From Gymnothorax reevesii (Eukaryota; Chordata; Actinopteri; Anguilliformes; Muraenidae): DNA of 64,000 nucleotides. The DNA is taken from contig CM056573.1 in the NCBI GenBank assembly GCA_029721435.1, positions 125,637,447-125,701,446 on the forward strand, given 5' to 3'. Shown here piece after piece: positions 11,386 through 21,784 of this stretch; the first letter of the stretch is position 1, and each line of letters opens with the position of its first letter. A model generated the notes under the pieces. That model searched no databases. It was not told the DNA's origin and saw only the letters and a program-made list of their open reading frames with translations. Made by a program: the position numbers and the translations under genes.

Positions 11386-12565
11386 TTACAACAGATTTTG
11401 CTTATTCAGATTAAGGTCTGGACTTTGAGCAGGCCACGTCATTACTTTTATGTCACCAGATATTTTGTTCCAACTGAGATAATTCTTGCAGACCTCAGAA
11501 GTGTTTTTAGGGTCATTATCTTGTTTAAAATAATATCTCCAACCCATCAGTCTCTGTCCAGATGGCCATGTGAATGGGTGCCTTTCAAGGATGCTGTGAT
11601 ACTTCTTTTGATCCAAGATTCCATCAACTTTTATGAGATCACAAGCTCCTCTCAAGCAGATTGAACCCTAAACCATAACTTAACCACCACTATGCTTTAC
11701 CGATGGGGTTAAACCAGAGGTGGGCAGCGAGGGCCGTATCTGTCCCTGGTTTTCACACCAACGTCTGGTCTTTAATTAGTTGATTGTCTCAATTAGCCAA
11801 ACCATTTATGAAATCTGACATTTCATGCGCATTTCTTTAAATTATCATGAAACTACAAAGACTGGTCTTGTCTCCCTTCATAAGACATTTTCCTTTGATC
11901 GAATCATTGCGAAAATCTATATTTGTGCATGCAATCAATTAATTCAATTAGTCAGGGTAATTGATAGGAATAAAAACCTGCATACACACCGGCCCTCCAG
12001 GACCGTGATTGCCCATACCTGGGTTAAACAGTCATTTTTGCAACATTCTCGAACTGTAAGGTGCAGGTGAGTTCTGCATTTGGGTGAGCAAATTTTGAAT
12101 TAAATTCATCGGTGTAAAGGACTTGCTCTCAGCCCACTGGTGTCAAATCCTTGAATTTCTTGGCAAAGTCAAGTCTTTTTTTTTTTTTTTTTTGATTTTG
12201 CCAGGCTGCCAGCTCTTGACAGCTACCAACCAATCAGATCATTTTCTCACAGATATCTGGAAATAGTTAATCTTGATACTTTCATCTCTTCACTTCTAGC
12301 AATATTGAAAACATTACTGAGCCCTCATGCTGTCAACTGCTGATTTTCTTTTTTTTAAACTTGTCATACACAGATACCGAACATCACAGGCACTTAACTG
12401 CCATTTTCCACTTCTACTGCAACTAGTTTTTAGCAAACCGGTCTCTGCGAAATGCTTGATTGTGTTTCTTACCGTGCCACGAGAGTATTTCATGTCTTCA
12501 GCATCATGTAAGGCCACAAGGCAGCTACGAAAAATCTCAGAGAGCTCCTTCCGTCGTGCCATCAT
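11386..12565 (-). pseudogene. Tc1-like transposase, split by a MITE and frameshifts
   Basis: The N-terminal part on the minus strand starts near 12565 with MARRKELSEIFRSCLVALHD, the first helix-turn-helix. It continues RGTVRNTIKHFAETG and ARDVRYLC-like sequence (seen as ACDVRYLCMTSLKKRKS). The C-terminal part (11655-11386) reads LIKVDGILDQKKYHSIL, FKQDNDPKNTSEVCKNYL and TWPAQSPDLN, which contains the second catalytic Asp (QDNDPK). The last catalytic Glu after SPDLN is not preserved in frame. The MITE at 11715-12021 separates the two parts. Confidence 0.82.
11715..12021. mobile_element. hAT-type MITE (307 bp) with 8-bp target duplication
   Basis: The element begins CAGAGGTGGGCAGCGAGG and ends so that its reverse complement begins CAGGTATGGGCAATCACGG. 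It is flanked by GGTTAAAC at 11707-11714 and again at 12022-12029. CAG-type ends with an 8-bp duplication are the hAT signature. There is no coding capacity. The Tc1 sequence resumes correctly on both sides, so this insertion is the younger event. Confidence 0.87.
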
Positions 12566-12700
12566 GTTTAACACTCTGACACTGCTCAAAGTTTATTTTC
12601 CCTGGTTTGCTGGAATAACTGACTAGCAGAGGAAATTTTGCTGAATAATGTGGCCTCACACCAGTTTAAACAATTTTTTAGTATCAATAATCATAAAATG

Positions 12701-13090
12701 AACCTTCAAACATGCGTTCAGGCATTGTAAGAATGAAAAAAAAAATAAAATTTGCGACACCTTTCAATTATTTTAAAAAATGTATGTTTTCAGTGTTCTT
12801 GTTTTTTACCCATATTTTTACCTCAATTGTTGTGATTCTGCTCTTTTGGTTTTGGTGGTTCTGCTATGCCATGATCCCTAGCCTAGTTCAAGTTCTATTC
12901 CTGGCTTTTCCATGATTATTGATTCTTTTCTTTAGTGACCACTGCCTTTGTCTGACCATTCTTAGGATTATGTATTGTGTTTTTGGTATTTTAGATTTCC
13001 TTGTTTTATTATTTTTCATGTTTTAGTTTATTAGTTATCATGCCATGTTTTCTTTGCCATGCTTTGCACTTTGTCTTCCCTGTCTTGTCA
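12701..13090. other. Unassigned AT-rich sequence
   Basis: No terminus, tandem repeat or coding signal recognised. Confidence 0.5.
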
Positions 13091-13102
13091 TATATATATA
13101 TA

Positions 13103-14712
13103 CAGTGGTGCTTGAAAGTTTGTGAACCCTTTAAAATTTTCTATATTTCTGCATAAATATGGCCTAAAACATCATCAGATTTTCACACAAGTCCTGAAAG
13201 TAGATAAAGAAAACCTAGTTAAACGAATGAGACAATAATATTATACTTGGTCATTTATTTATTGAGGAAAATGGTCCAATATTACATATCTGTGAGGGGC
13301 AAAAGTATGTGAACCTCTAGGATTAGTGATTCATTTGAAGGTGAAATTAGAGTCCGGTGTTTGCAATCAATGGGATGACAATCAGGTGTGAGTGGGCACC
13401 CGGTTTTATTTAAAGATCAGGGATTTATCAAAGTCTGATCTTCACAACACATGTTTGTGGAAGTATATCATGGCACGAATGAAGGAGATTTCTGAGGACC
13501 TCAGAAAAAGTGTTTTTGATGCTCATCAGGCTGGAAAACGTTACAAAACCATCTCTAAAGAGTTTGGACTCCACCAATCCACAGTCAGACAGATTGTGTA
13601 CAAATGGAGGAAATTCAAGACCATTGTTACCCTCCCCAGGAGTGGTCGACCAACAAAGATCACTCCAAGAGCAAGGCGTGTAATAGTCGGCGAGGTCACA
13701 AAGGACCCCAGGGCAACTTCTAAGCAACTGAAGGCCTCGCTCACACTGGCTAATGTTAATGTTCATGAGTCCACCATCAGCAGAACACTGAACAACAATG
13801 GTGTGCATGGCAGGGTTGCAAGGAGGAAGCCACTGCTCTCCTAAAAGAACATTGCTGCTCATCTGCAGTTTGCTAAAGATCACATGGACAAGCCAGAAGG
13901 CTATTGGAAAAATGTTTTGTAGACAGATGTGACCAAAATCGAACTTTTTGGTTTAAATGAGAAGTGTTATGTTTGGAGAAAGGAAAACACTGCATTCCAG
14001 CATAAGAACATTATCCCATCTGTGAAACATGGTGGTGGTAGTATCATGGTTTGGGTCTGTTTTGCTGCATCCGGGCCAGGACAGCTTGCCATCTTTGAAG
14101 GAACAATGAATTCTGAATTATACCTGAAAATTCTAAAGGTAAATGTCAGGACATCTGTCCATGAACTGAATCTCAAGAGAAGGTGGGTCATGCAGTAAGA
14201 CAGCAACCCTAAGCACACAAGTCGTTCTACCAAAGAATGGTTAAAGAAGAATAAAGTTAATGTCTTGGAATGGCCAAGTCAAAGTCCTGACCTTAATCCA
14301 ATCGAAATGTTGTGGAAGGACCTGAAGCGAGCAGTTCATGTGAGGAAACCCACTAACATCCCAGAGTTGAAGCTGTTCTGTACTGAGGAATGGGCTAAAA
14401 TTCCTCCAAGCCGATGTGCAGGACTGATCAACAGTTACAGGAAACGTTTAGTTGCAGTTATTGCTGCACAAGGGGGTCGCACCAGATATTGAAAGCAAAG
14501 GTTCACATACTTTTGCCCCTCACAGATATGTAATATTGGATCATTTTCCTCAATAAATAAATGACCAAGTATAATATTTTTGTCTCATTTGTTTAACTGG
14601 GTTCTCTTTATCTACTTTTGGGCCTTGTGTGAAAATCTGATGATATTTTAGGTCATAGTTATGCAGAAATCTCGAAAATTCTATAGGGTTCACAAACTTT
14701 CAAGCACCACTG
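13103..14712 (+). mobile_element. Tc1-like element, full length (1610 bp)
   Basis: The terminal inverted repeat CAGTGGTGCTTGAAAGTTTG begins at 13103, and its exact reverse complement ends at 14712. The flanks are TA at 13101-13102 and TA at 14713-14714, inside a (TA)n run. It contains a single transposase reading frame spoiled by three stops. The close match of the two ends suggests a fairly recent insertion. Confidence 0.96.
13470..14492 (+). pseudogene. Tc1-like DD34E transposase, three in-frame stops
   Basis: The likely start is ATG 13470 (MARMKEISEDLRKSVFDAHQ), and one frame runs to TGA 14490-14492 (340 codons, the usual Tc1 length). It has a helix-turn-helix DNA-binding part (KTISKEFGLHQSTVRQIV, then LPRSGRPTKITPRA). 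The catalytic core shows KIELFG, GGGSIMVWVCFAASGPG, and SQSPDLNPIEMLW with the third catalytic Glu. The frame is interrupted at 13842-13844 (TAA), 13920-13922 (TAG just before the TDVTKIEL segment) and 14196-14198 (TAA just before DSNPKHTS). No frameshift is needed, so only point mutations have killed it. Confidence 0.93.
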
Positions 14713-14744
14713 TATATATATTACAGCAAAGCAATTTCATAGGG

Positions 14745-15230
14745 CAAATATGCTTGGGAAAAAAAGGAATTAAAAGTTTATAATAACTGAGAAACATATT
14801 ATACAGAGTGGTATAACTGCTAAAAAAAAAAAAAATCAAACCAATATTTGGTGCGATGACGTTTTGCCTAAAAATTTGGGACACTGTCCTCTTGCGCTAT
14901 AGTTTTAGTTTTATCGTTTCCAAGCAGGGTGGAAAACTTGCCGCCATTTTTTTTCTGCAGAATGACTGTCTCACTTGTGTCTCTCCCTTCCAGTAACTGC
15001 ACACAGCCATGATGATGTTGACATCAGGGCTCTGTCCAGACTATATTATTTGTATCATCTGCTTTTAATGAAATATGAACATTTATTTATATTTAAATAC
15101 ATTTAACTATTTTTTTTCAAATTTCAAACTTACTTCTTATCTTCAGTAACCTTATTGTGAAGAACAAAAGTAAACATCTAAAGCCAGATTTAAATTTTAT
15201 GAGATGTTGGTGCCTAAGGCTTTTACACAG
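14745..15230. other. Intergenic; possible Tc1 scrap near its left end
   Basis: 14840-14890 (CAAACCAATATTTGGTGCGA, then GACACTGTCCTCTT) resembles the antisense text of another Tc1-like group, but too little remains to assign. The rest shows nothing. Confidence 0.3.
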
Positions 15231-15235
15231 AACCG

Positions 15236-15336
15236 AATCTCTCTGTTCCTCTCTCTTTATCCCTGTCTCTCTCCATCTCTTTCTTTATTCCTCTCACTTT
15301 ATCCCTCTCTCTCTCCCTCTCACTATCCCTTTCTCT
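15236..15336. repeat. (CT)n-rich tract
   Basis: Pyrimidine-rich CTCT repeats. Confidence 0.9.
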
Positions 15337-15444
15337 GTGCTCCAGTTGTCATCTGGAGTGAGAAAAAGACCTGGACACCTCAGAATTAATTGAATCAGTC
15401 AGCTCAAACAGGAATTTACACCCTTTCTTACAGCAGGACTGGGG

Positions 15445-15738
15445 TAAATGCACACGTATTTACACTCTTACATGCGTACACACACAAATTTACACACAAA
15501 CATACATAAACCCATATGCACACTCTTATATGCACGCCCACACGTACACGCATACGCACACACACACACACACACGCACATCTCCGCAAACATCCCCCAT
15601 GCGCACATTAGCACCCACACACATACACAAACGCATATGCGCGCATGAACACACACACACAAACGCACACATTGACACACACTCATACGCACTGACACGC
15701 ACACTCACTCTTGCACTCAGACACCCACACACGCTCCA
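15445..15738. repeat. (CA)n-rich compound microsatellite
   Basis: About 290 bp of imperfect CACA/CGCA/TACA repeats. The open frames here on both strands are low-complexity artefacts. Confidence 0.95.
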
Positions 15739-15759
15739 AGTCTCCTCACAGTCTATCTC

Positions 15760-16180
15760 TGAGAGAAGAACTGGTCTTGTTCACTGAAGTCACACTCATG
15801 ATTAATCCCTTTATCCCAGCTCCTGAGAGCCACATTCCTGTAATGGCAGCATTGCACAGTTTTCTGTCCTGTGGCAGTGTAATTCAGGCTGCAGCTCAGA
15901 CCTGCATCAGGGCAGGAACTGCTGCTGCCTCCAATCACATCACCTCACTTTCACCGCATAATCATGAAGGACAGGTGACACACCGATTTGAAATTCTGTC
16001 CCCTATAAACTTATTAAAAAAATGTAAAAATGTAAAGTGAGGTCTCGGTCCACACCTTTCTCTTTCTTTCTAACTAACTCTTTCTAATTTCTTACAAACT
16101 CTTAATAATTCCGTATTTGTACAGGGACAACATTTTAAACAGCTGTAATACCTTCGTGGTTGACTTTATAATGGTGCACG
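15760..16180. other. Non-repetitive intergenic sequence
   Basis: 15790-15985 is compositionally balanced and free of obvious repeats. It is a candidate conserved noncoding element, with no direct proof. It is followed by a short CTTT-rich stretch near 16058. Confidence 0.3.
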
Positions 16181-16192
16181 CCATCAAATTAA

Positions 16193-16712
16193 AGGCTGTA
16201 TCCCATCGGGCTGCAATATTTGGAGACTATTTGCAGACTTGAAATTGGCGATTGTTTCAAGACAGAATACGCGAACTGAGGTGCAGTCCCACTGAATCGA
16301 ATGCAAAAGATTTATCTTGGCATGTGCTTTCATGTCTGATGTTGTCAAGATGGCATTACTGACTGCGCATGCACAGAATGGGCAGGAATTATGCAAAAAG
16401 TCTTCAAAATGCCTTACAAATGTCTGATGACATTCTTTAGACATTCTGAAGACATTCTGCTGACTATTTCGCATTTGTTTCATTAATTTTTGCACGATTA
16501 TTCTCAAGACAATCTTAAGATATTCTGCTGACAATTTGGCGCACATTTCAAAACCTTGGTGACTACAGTTGTCGCCAACAAGTCTTTGAAAACATTTAAA
16601 ATTCCCGTGACAACATGACGACCTCCACAAACACACAAAAATTCTGCAGAAATTGTGCAGAATGACAATCGCAAATGTCGCCAAACATTCGCAACACCAG
16701 TGGAATACAGGC
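16193..16712. mobile_element. TTAA-flanked MITE (520 bp), Kolobok/piggyBac-like
   Basis: The left end reads AGGCTGTATCCCATCGGGCT. The reverse complement of the right end reads GCCTGTATTCCACTGGTGTT, and similarity continues inward (TATTTGGAGACTATTTGC against TGTTTGGCGACATTTGCG). TTAA lies at 16189-16192 and 16713-16716. A TTAA duplication with imperfect ~45-bp inverted repeats suggests the Kolobok or piggyBac superfamily. It has no transposase. The 186-codon open frame on the minus strand through it has no recognisable domain. Confidence 0.6.
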
Positions 16713-16739
16713 TTAAGAGTGAAAGCCTGCAGTTCAGTT

Positions 16740-18000
16740 TGCATTCATGTGGGGAGGGTGTAGGAATTACAGCCCTTATATACTGTGTCAGTGTCCAAAT
16801 ATTTATGAGCATCACTTTAAGTATAATTTCATGTACACTGGTAATCACCACCCCAAATATTTTGCAGCCTAAAACCCCCAAAAGAGAGCAGGCGGTAGAC
16901 GTAATCCCGTCTTCCTCATGTAAGTCCCGGAGTGTTGTAGCTCTTGCCGTCGCCCTCTTAAATCTCGCCAGCGGGGCCATGTTTATGGATCCCGGTGGGA
17001 CGCTGATTCATTTCAAAGAGCAGAGAAATGACCTCTTTAACAAAGCTGATATTCCCGTGGCCAAGTGAGACATAATAAACCTTAACTGCAAAGGAGGGGT
17101 AGGGTTGGAGGGGGATGGGGCTTGTCCTGTTTTTATTTTTATTGTCGCCATCAGTCTTTTTCTGCGGAAATCGTGCCTCCACGTCAGCCAAGTTGATTTG
17201 CGATGGGACCCCCCCCCCCCCCCCCGGCTGACTATCATTCAGTCATTCAGGCAATACATTAATGGTAAGGGGGGGTTCTACAGTACGTCAGCCTTCAACT
17301 TGAATTGAAATGCCCCCACCACCCATCCCCCGCCCACCGCTGCTTGATTAGCCATTCCAAGACCGGTAATCAATTTAGCCGTTTGTTACAGAATCAAAGC
17401 AGCCCCTTTTAAAATGTAGTAACGGAGAAGTAAAGGCAGAGGTTGTTAGCGGTATTGATGGTTAAATGCACTGTTAGAAGGCTGAGGGCCACTTGCGTCG
17501 TTAACCCTGGGCCATTACAGGGTCCTCTAGGTCGGGGAGACTGCGTGTACCATATTCCCCAGACTACCGTTAGTCTCCACTCTCTCCCATAAAGAAACAG
17601 GGCTCTCTAAACAGCACATTAGTTCCTTGAGTCTCTCAAGTTAGCGAGTGATACAGGAGCTATACCTCACGATTCCATGACGATGAAGATTTAGAAGGGT
17701 TCACTGCATCCATTGTGAGAGGAAGAAGTTTTCATCTGTGTCAAGTGGTGCCTCATTTTCTTTTTTTTCTAATTAATCAATTAATTCAAATTTTTTTTAT
17801 TATTATTATTTGGCATCCCCAATCCCACCCAAATTTGGAATGCCCAATTGGTGAACTATGTACAAGTCTTGCTCATATGTGACCCCTAGTCGCCAATTCA
17901 GGAGAGTGAAGACAGTTCATGGCTCTCCTCCTGTCAGCCACTGCTTCTTATACACTCATTGGTTTAATCCTCTCAAGTTCAGAAGGAGGGCGGAGGATAA
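16740..18000. other. Mostly unique-looking intergenic sequence
   Basis: 17340-17700 has balanced composition and no repeat character, making it another candidate conserved noncoding element. 17790-18000 (GGCATCCCCAATCCCACCC, then CAGGAGAGTGAAGACAG) looks like part of an old dispersed repeat of unknown family. Confidence 0.35.
17209..17226. repeat. Poly-C tract
   Basis: A run of about 17 C, near other C- and G-rich patches at 17269 and 17310-17335. Confidence 0.95.
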
Positions 18001-18064
18001 CGGAACATGAATAAGCTTAGAAGCTTCCTAACAAGTGCCCGGCTGACCAACAGGAGGCGCTTAA

Positions 18065-19490
18065 GCAATGAACAACACATCACACACTGCAGCGTCTTAA
18101 CTTGTCACAGACTGCAGCATCTCTACACATCACACACTGCAGCGTCCCAATGCATCACACACTGCAGCATCTTAACACGTCACACACGAAAGCATCTTAA
18201 CACGTCACACAGTGCAGCTTCTCTACGCATTAAACACTGCAGTATCTTTACACATTACACACTGCAGCATCTTTACACATTACACACTGCAGCATCTTAA
18301 CATGTCACACAGTGCAGCTTCTCTACGCATCAAACACTGCAATATCTTTACACATTACACACTGCAGCATCTTTACACATCACACACTGCAGCATCTTTA
18401 CACATCACACAATGCAGCATCTTAACACGTCACACAGTGCAGTTTCTCTACACATCAAACACTGCAGCATCTTTACACATCACACACTGCAGCATCTCTA
18501 CACATCACACACTGCAGCATCTTAACACGTCCCACACTGCAGCGTCTTAACACGTCACGCACTGCATCGTCTCTGCATGTCACACACTGCAGCATCTGAC
18601 ATCACACACTGCAGCGTCCCAACACATCACACACTGCAGCATCTTAACACGTCACACACTGCAGCATCTTAACACGTCACACACTCCATCGTCTCTGCAC
18701 GTCACACACTGCAGCATCTCTTGACATCACACACTGCAGTGTCCCAACACTTCACACACTGTAGCATCTTAACACGTCACACTCTGCAGTGTCTCCACAT
18801 GTCACACACTGCAGCATCCCAACACATCACACACTGCAGCATCTTTACACATCACACACTGCAGTGTCTCTACACCTCACACACTTCAGCATCTCAATGC
18901 CTCAAACACTGCAGCGCACCTAGGCGTCACTCACTCTGGGATCTCTACACGTCACACACTGCAGCATCTTTACACGTCACACACTGCAGTGTCTCTACAC
19001 CTCACACATTTCAGCATCTCAACACGTCACACACTGCAGTGCACCTAGGTGTCACTCACTGCGGGATGTCTACACGTCACACACTGCAGCGTCTCAACAT
19101 GTCGCACACTGCCACCTCTGAGCATGTCATACACTGCAGCGTCTAAACATGTCGCACACTGCCACCTCTGAGCATGTCATACACTGAAGCGTCTCAACAT
19201 GTAGCACACTGCCACCTCTGAGCATGTCATACACTGAAGCGTCTAAACATGTCGCACACTGCCACCTCTGAGCATGTCATACACTGCAGCGTCTAAACAT
19301 GTCGCACACTGCCACCTCTGAGCATGTCATACACTGAAGCGTCTCAACATGTAGCACACTGCCACCTCTGAGCATGTCATACACTGCAGCGTCTAAACAT
19401 GTCGCACACTGCCACCTCTGAGCATGTCATACACTGAAGCGTCTAAACATGTCGCACACTGCCACCTCTGAGCATGTCATACACTGCAGC
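18065..19490. repeat. 25-bp minisatellite with higher-order repeats
   Basis: About 57 units of a 25-bp motif, consensus near CACACACTGCAGCATCTTTA plus CACAT. The exact 25-bp spacing is visible at 18361, 18386 and 18411. Many units carry CTGCAG. From about 19091 to 19490 the period becomes 50 bp, with eight copies starting at 19091, 19141, and so on to 19441. An additional 125-bp period links GCACCTAGG at 18916 and 19041. Open frames across it are artefacts of the 75-bp (3 x 25) reading period. Confidence 0.97.
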
Positions 19491-19499
19491 GTATCAGCA

Positions 19500-20160
19500 C
19501 ATTACACCCATTCACTTGGGCTCAGTGATAAAGACGTGGCAACTTCTCAAAGGAAATGACAAAGAAATATTGCTTCTGTAAATGTCTACATGGCTTCAGT
19601 GGGTAGGTCAAAACAGACAGCTGTACTGGACTCCACTATGCTCTTTCCCACTGGAAATTGCAATCACTTTGACATTTTCGCCCATGGACAGCAGTTCAGA
19701 AAAGACTAATATAAAATTCCAGTCATGATAAAAGAAAAAAAATCCAACAATATAAAAAAATTATGCATGTTTTCATTTGTGATTCAAAGTCAAGGACGAT
19801 TGGATTGTGGCCGGAAACCCTACAGGGTTGTGGTGGCCATAAAATGTTTTGAAGTAAGCGCAGTATCAACACACTCATGGTGGCGTACCGCCAGAATTAG
19901 GGGTCACGAGGGCATTGTGGGATAGATGTCATTTTAAATCAGGATCAAAGCAGCTGCAAGGCCTCAAAAAACACTGCAAAAAAACAGGAAAAAAACCAAA
20001 CACACGCGGATACGGCACGCTAGCTTCACAACGCCAGGAAAATCTAATTCTCCGGGCCTCCAGATTTAACCTGACATTACGTAATGTGCCTGCGGACCAA
20101 GGCACAGGACACAAGTGGCTAAATGTTCTCAAACATTGAGGAAATATCGGACACCTATAA
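19500..20160. other. Unassigned intergenic sequence
   Basis: No repeat or coding signal recognised. Confidence 0.45.
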
Positions 20161-20167
20161 ATCATCT

Positions 20168-20360
20168 AACCCAGTGGCCTCCATCCCTGTTGTTGGAGAA
20201 ATACTGTCCTGAAGGTTCTCACTCTGGTTTTCACCAAAGCAAAACTCCCCTCATTTCCTAGTTAGCAATCTGAGTGAGCTGCTAATTAGCCAAATTAGGT
20301 GTATTGACTTGGGGGGTTGGAGTTAAAACCCATTTATTCCTGGTCAGAGTGATTCCAGTG
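20168..20360. repeat. Probable fragment of a non-autonomous DNA element
   Basis: The text CAGTGGCCTCCATCCCTG, then GCTAATTAGCCAAATTAGGT and TTGGAGTTAAAACCCATTTA, resembles a common fish MITE that opens with a CAGTGGT-type end. No duplication or matching opposite end is visible. Confidence 0.35.
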
Positions 20361-20515
20361 AGGTGGTGATGTGCTTGCAGCATGCGAAATGAACTCACAG
20401 TTTGAGGACTGTTTCTTTCTTTTCTTTCATCTTTATTGGTGTATAATAATAATAATGTATTTTTATCTTTTCTTTTATTATAATTTCTGCTTGGGGCTGG
20501 TGGGGCAGTGGTGGG

Positions 20516-21488
20516 CAGAGCCGTACATAGAGAGAGTCTGGCCAACTCGGGGTTCGAACATCTGAGCTATCCCGCTATGCTGATTGGTTCTGAGCTGGTC
20601 ACGTGTTTTGTGGACGCCCTGTTTGCAACCTTAATCAATATTCATCCAGCGATCCCCATAGCAAAGTGTCGAATATGAGATAATAAAGAAGTTTTTCAAT
20701 TATGTCAAACTATTCGGCTTATGGCTGCTATATATATATATATATATACGGCTCTGAGTTATTGAATATTCACAAGCAAGGTGAGCTGAAACACGGTTTA
20801 TATGGATGATCTCACTCCAATCCTTGTTTTTTAGGAGTTGTTTGGGTTTCCATCGCGGAGGAGACAAATCAGAGCCACGCAATAACGTCACTGTAATTTA
20901 AGACCAACAGATCAGGAGAAAATAACTTTGTTCGAGATCTGTGTCTCTCAGCAGCGCTCATGTAACATCTGACAATACAGAAATACATATTGGACTGCAG
21001 GAAATCACAAATAAAAATTCAAACTAAAATAATGCTTGTGTTTATACGCTCAGTAAGACTTTTATTGTCCTTGAGGTTTTATTGTTTTTAGAGGGGAAGA
21101 GGAAAATAGCCAGTTAGATTGCTATGATCTTGTACTGGATTAAGATCAGGTATTTTAAAAGCGGCAATATAAGGAGCATACCGTATCTTGCTTTGTTGTC
21201 CGTGCGTGTTTAAAAAGCCGAAACTTTGTGCAGAAGTACAGAAACTTTTAAGAAAACTTTTTGGATACGAACAATGTTCTCAATGTTCGAGTTTGTCTGT
21301 AGAGACCGTGATGATACTACAAGCAAAGTGTCATTTTATGTTGAGTCTTCTTCGTATTTTAAAACTAGCGATTTTGATGTGACCATAGTATCCGGCCCAT
21401 AGGGTCAAGCCGTAGAATCATCTGCTGTTGGAAGCAAACATGGCGCCCATGATTCGAGTTGGCCAGACTCTCTCTATATACGGCTCTG
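20516..21488. mobile_element. Non-autonomous hAT-type element (973 bp)
   Basis: The left end CAGAGCCGTACATAGAGAGA (from 20516) and the right end, whose reverse complement is CAGAGCCGTATATAGAGAGA (ending 21488), match over about 34 bp through GTCTGGCCAACTCG. The flanks are GTGGTGGG at 20508-20515 and 21489-21496, a perfect 8-bp duplication. The interior has a short (TA)n near 20731 and no transposase. Confidence 0.92.
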
Positions 21489-21784
21489 GTGGTGGGGACG
21501 GGGATGCTCCTTTCCCCCTGATCCCCTGGCTGGAGCTAGTCCATCTTGTGCACGCTGAATCTTTTAATGCACCACACGAGTGTTGGGAACCTCACATCAG
21601 CACTGGCTCTGCCCATGAAATCCGCAGTCCAGCATGCCCTGGACGCTCTGCTGTCTCAGTTCTCTGCTTCCTCCCAGGGGTGATATGATGCAGTCCTCAG
21701 CCTGAAATATTTTATTCTTCAGCTTCTTCTTCTTACTAATATTGTTTTTTTCATTATTGTGGCTATTGTTTTTGTTATAATAAT

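Larger units (their letters stand above)
11210..12700 (-). mobile_element. Tc1-like element, degenerate
   Basis: Defined by a broken minus-strand transposase (11386-12565). The outer inverted repeats are not recognisable, so both limits are estimates. A hAT-type MITE with a perfect 8-bp duplication is inserted at 11715-12021. Confidence 0.7.

Noticed and set aside
13428..13883. 151-codon minus-strand frame
   Set aside because: Antisense shadow of the Tc1 transposase.
14840..14920. Another Tc1 copy
   Set aside because: Only a short DNA resemblance, with no transposase motif and no terminal repeat.
15448..15787. His/Thr-rich and Cys/Val-rich frames
   Set aside because: Low-complexity (CA)n translation on both strands.
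16184..16744. 186-codon minus-strand frame
   Set aside because: It coincides with a TTAA-flanked MITE and has no recognisable motif. It is probably chance openness.
18007..19146. Open frames of 97-141 codons with repeated HITHCS/THHTLQ text
   Set aside because: They are translations of the 25-bp minisatellite (75 bp = 25 codons), not a protein family.
18065..19490. CRISPR-like array
   Set aside because: The units are contiguous 25-bp tandem repeats without unique spacers, in a eukaryotic repeat context.
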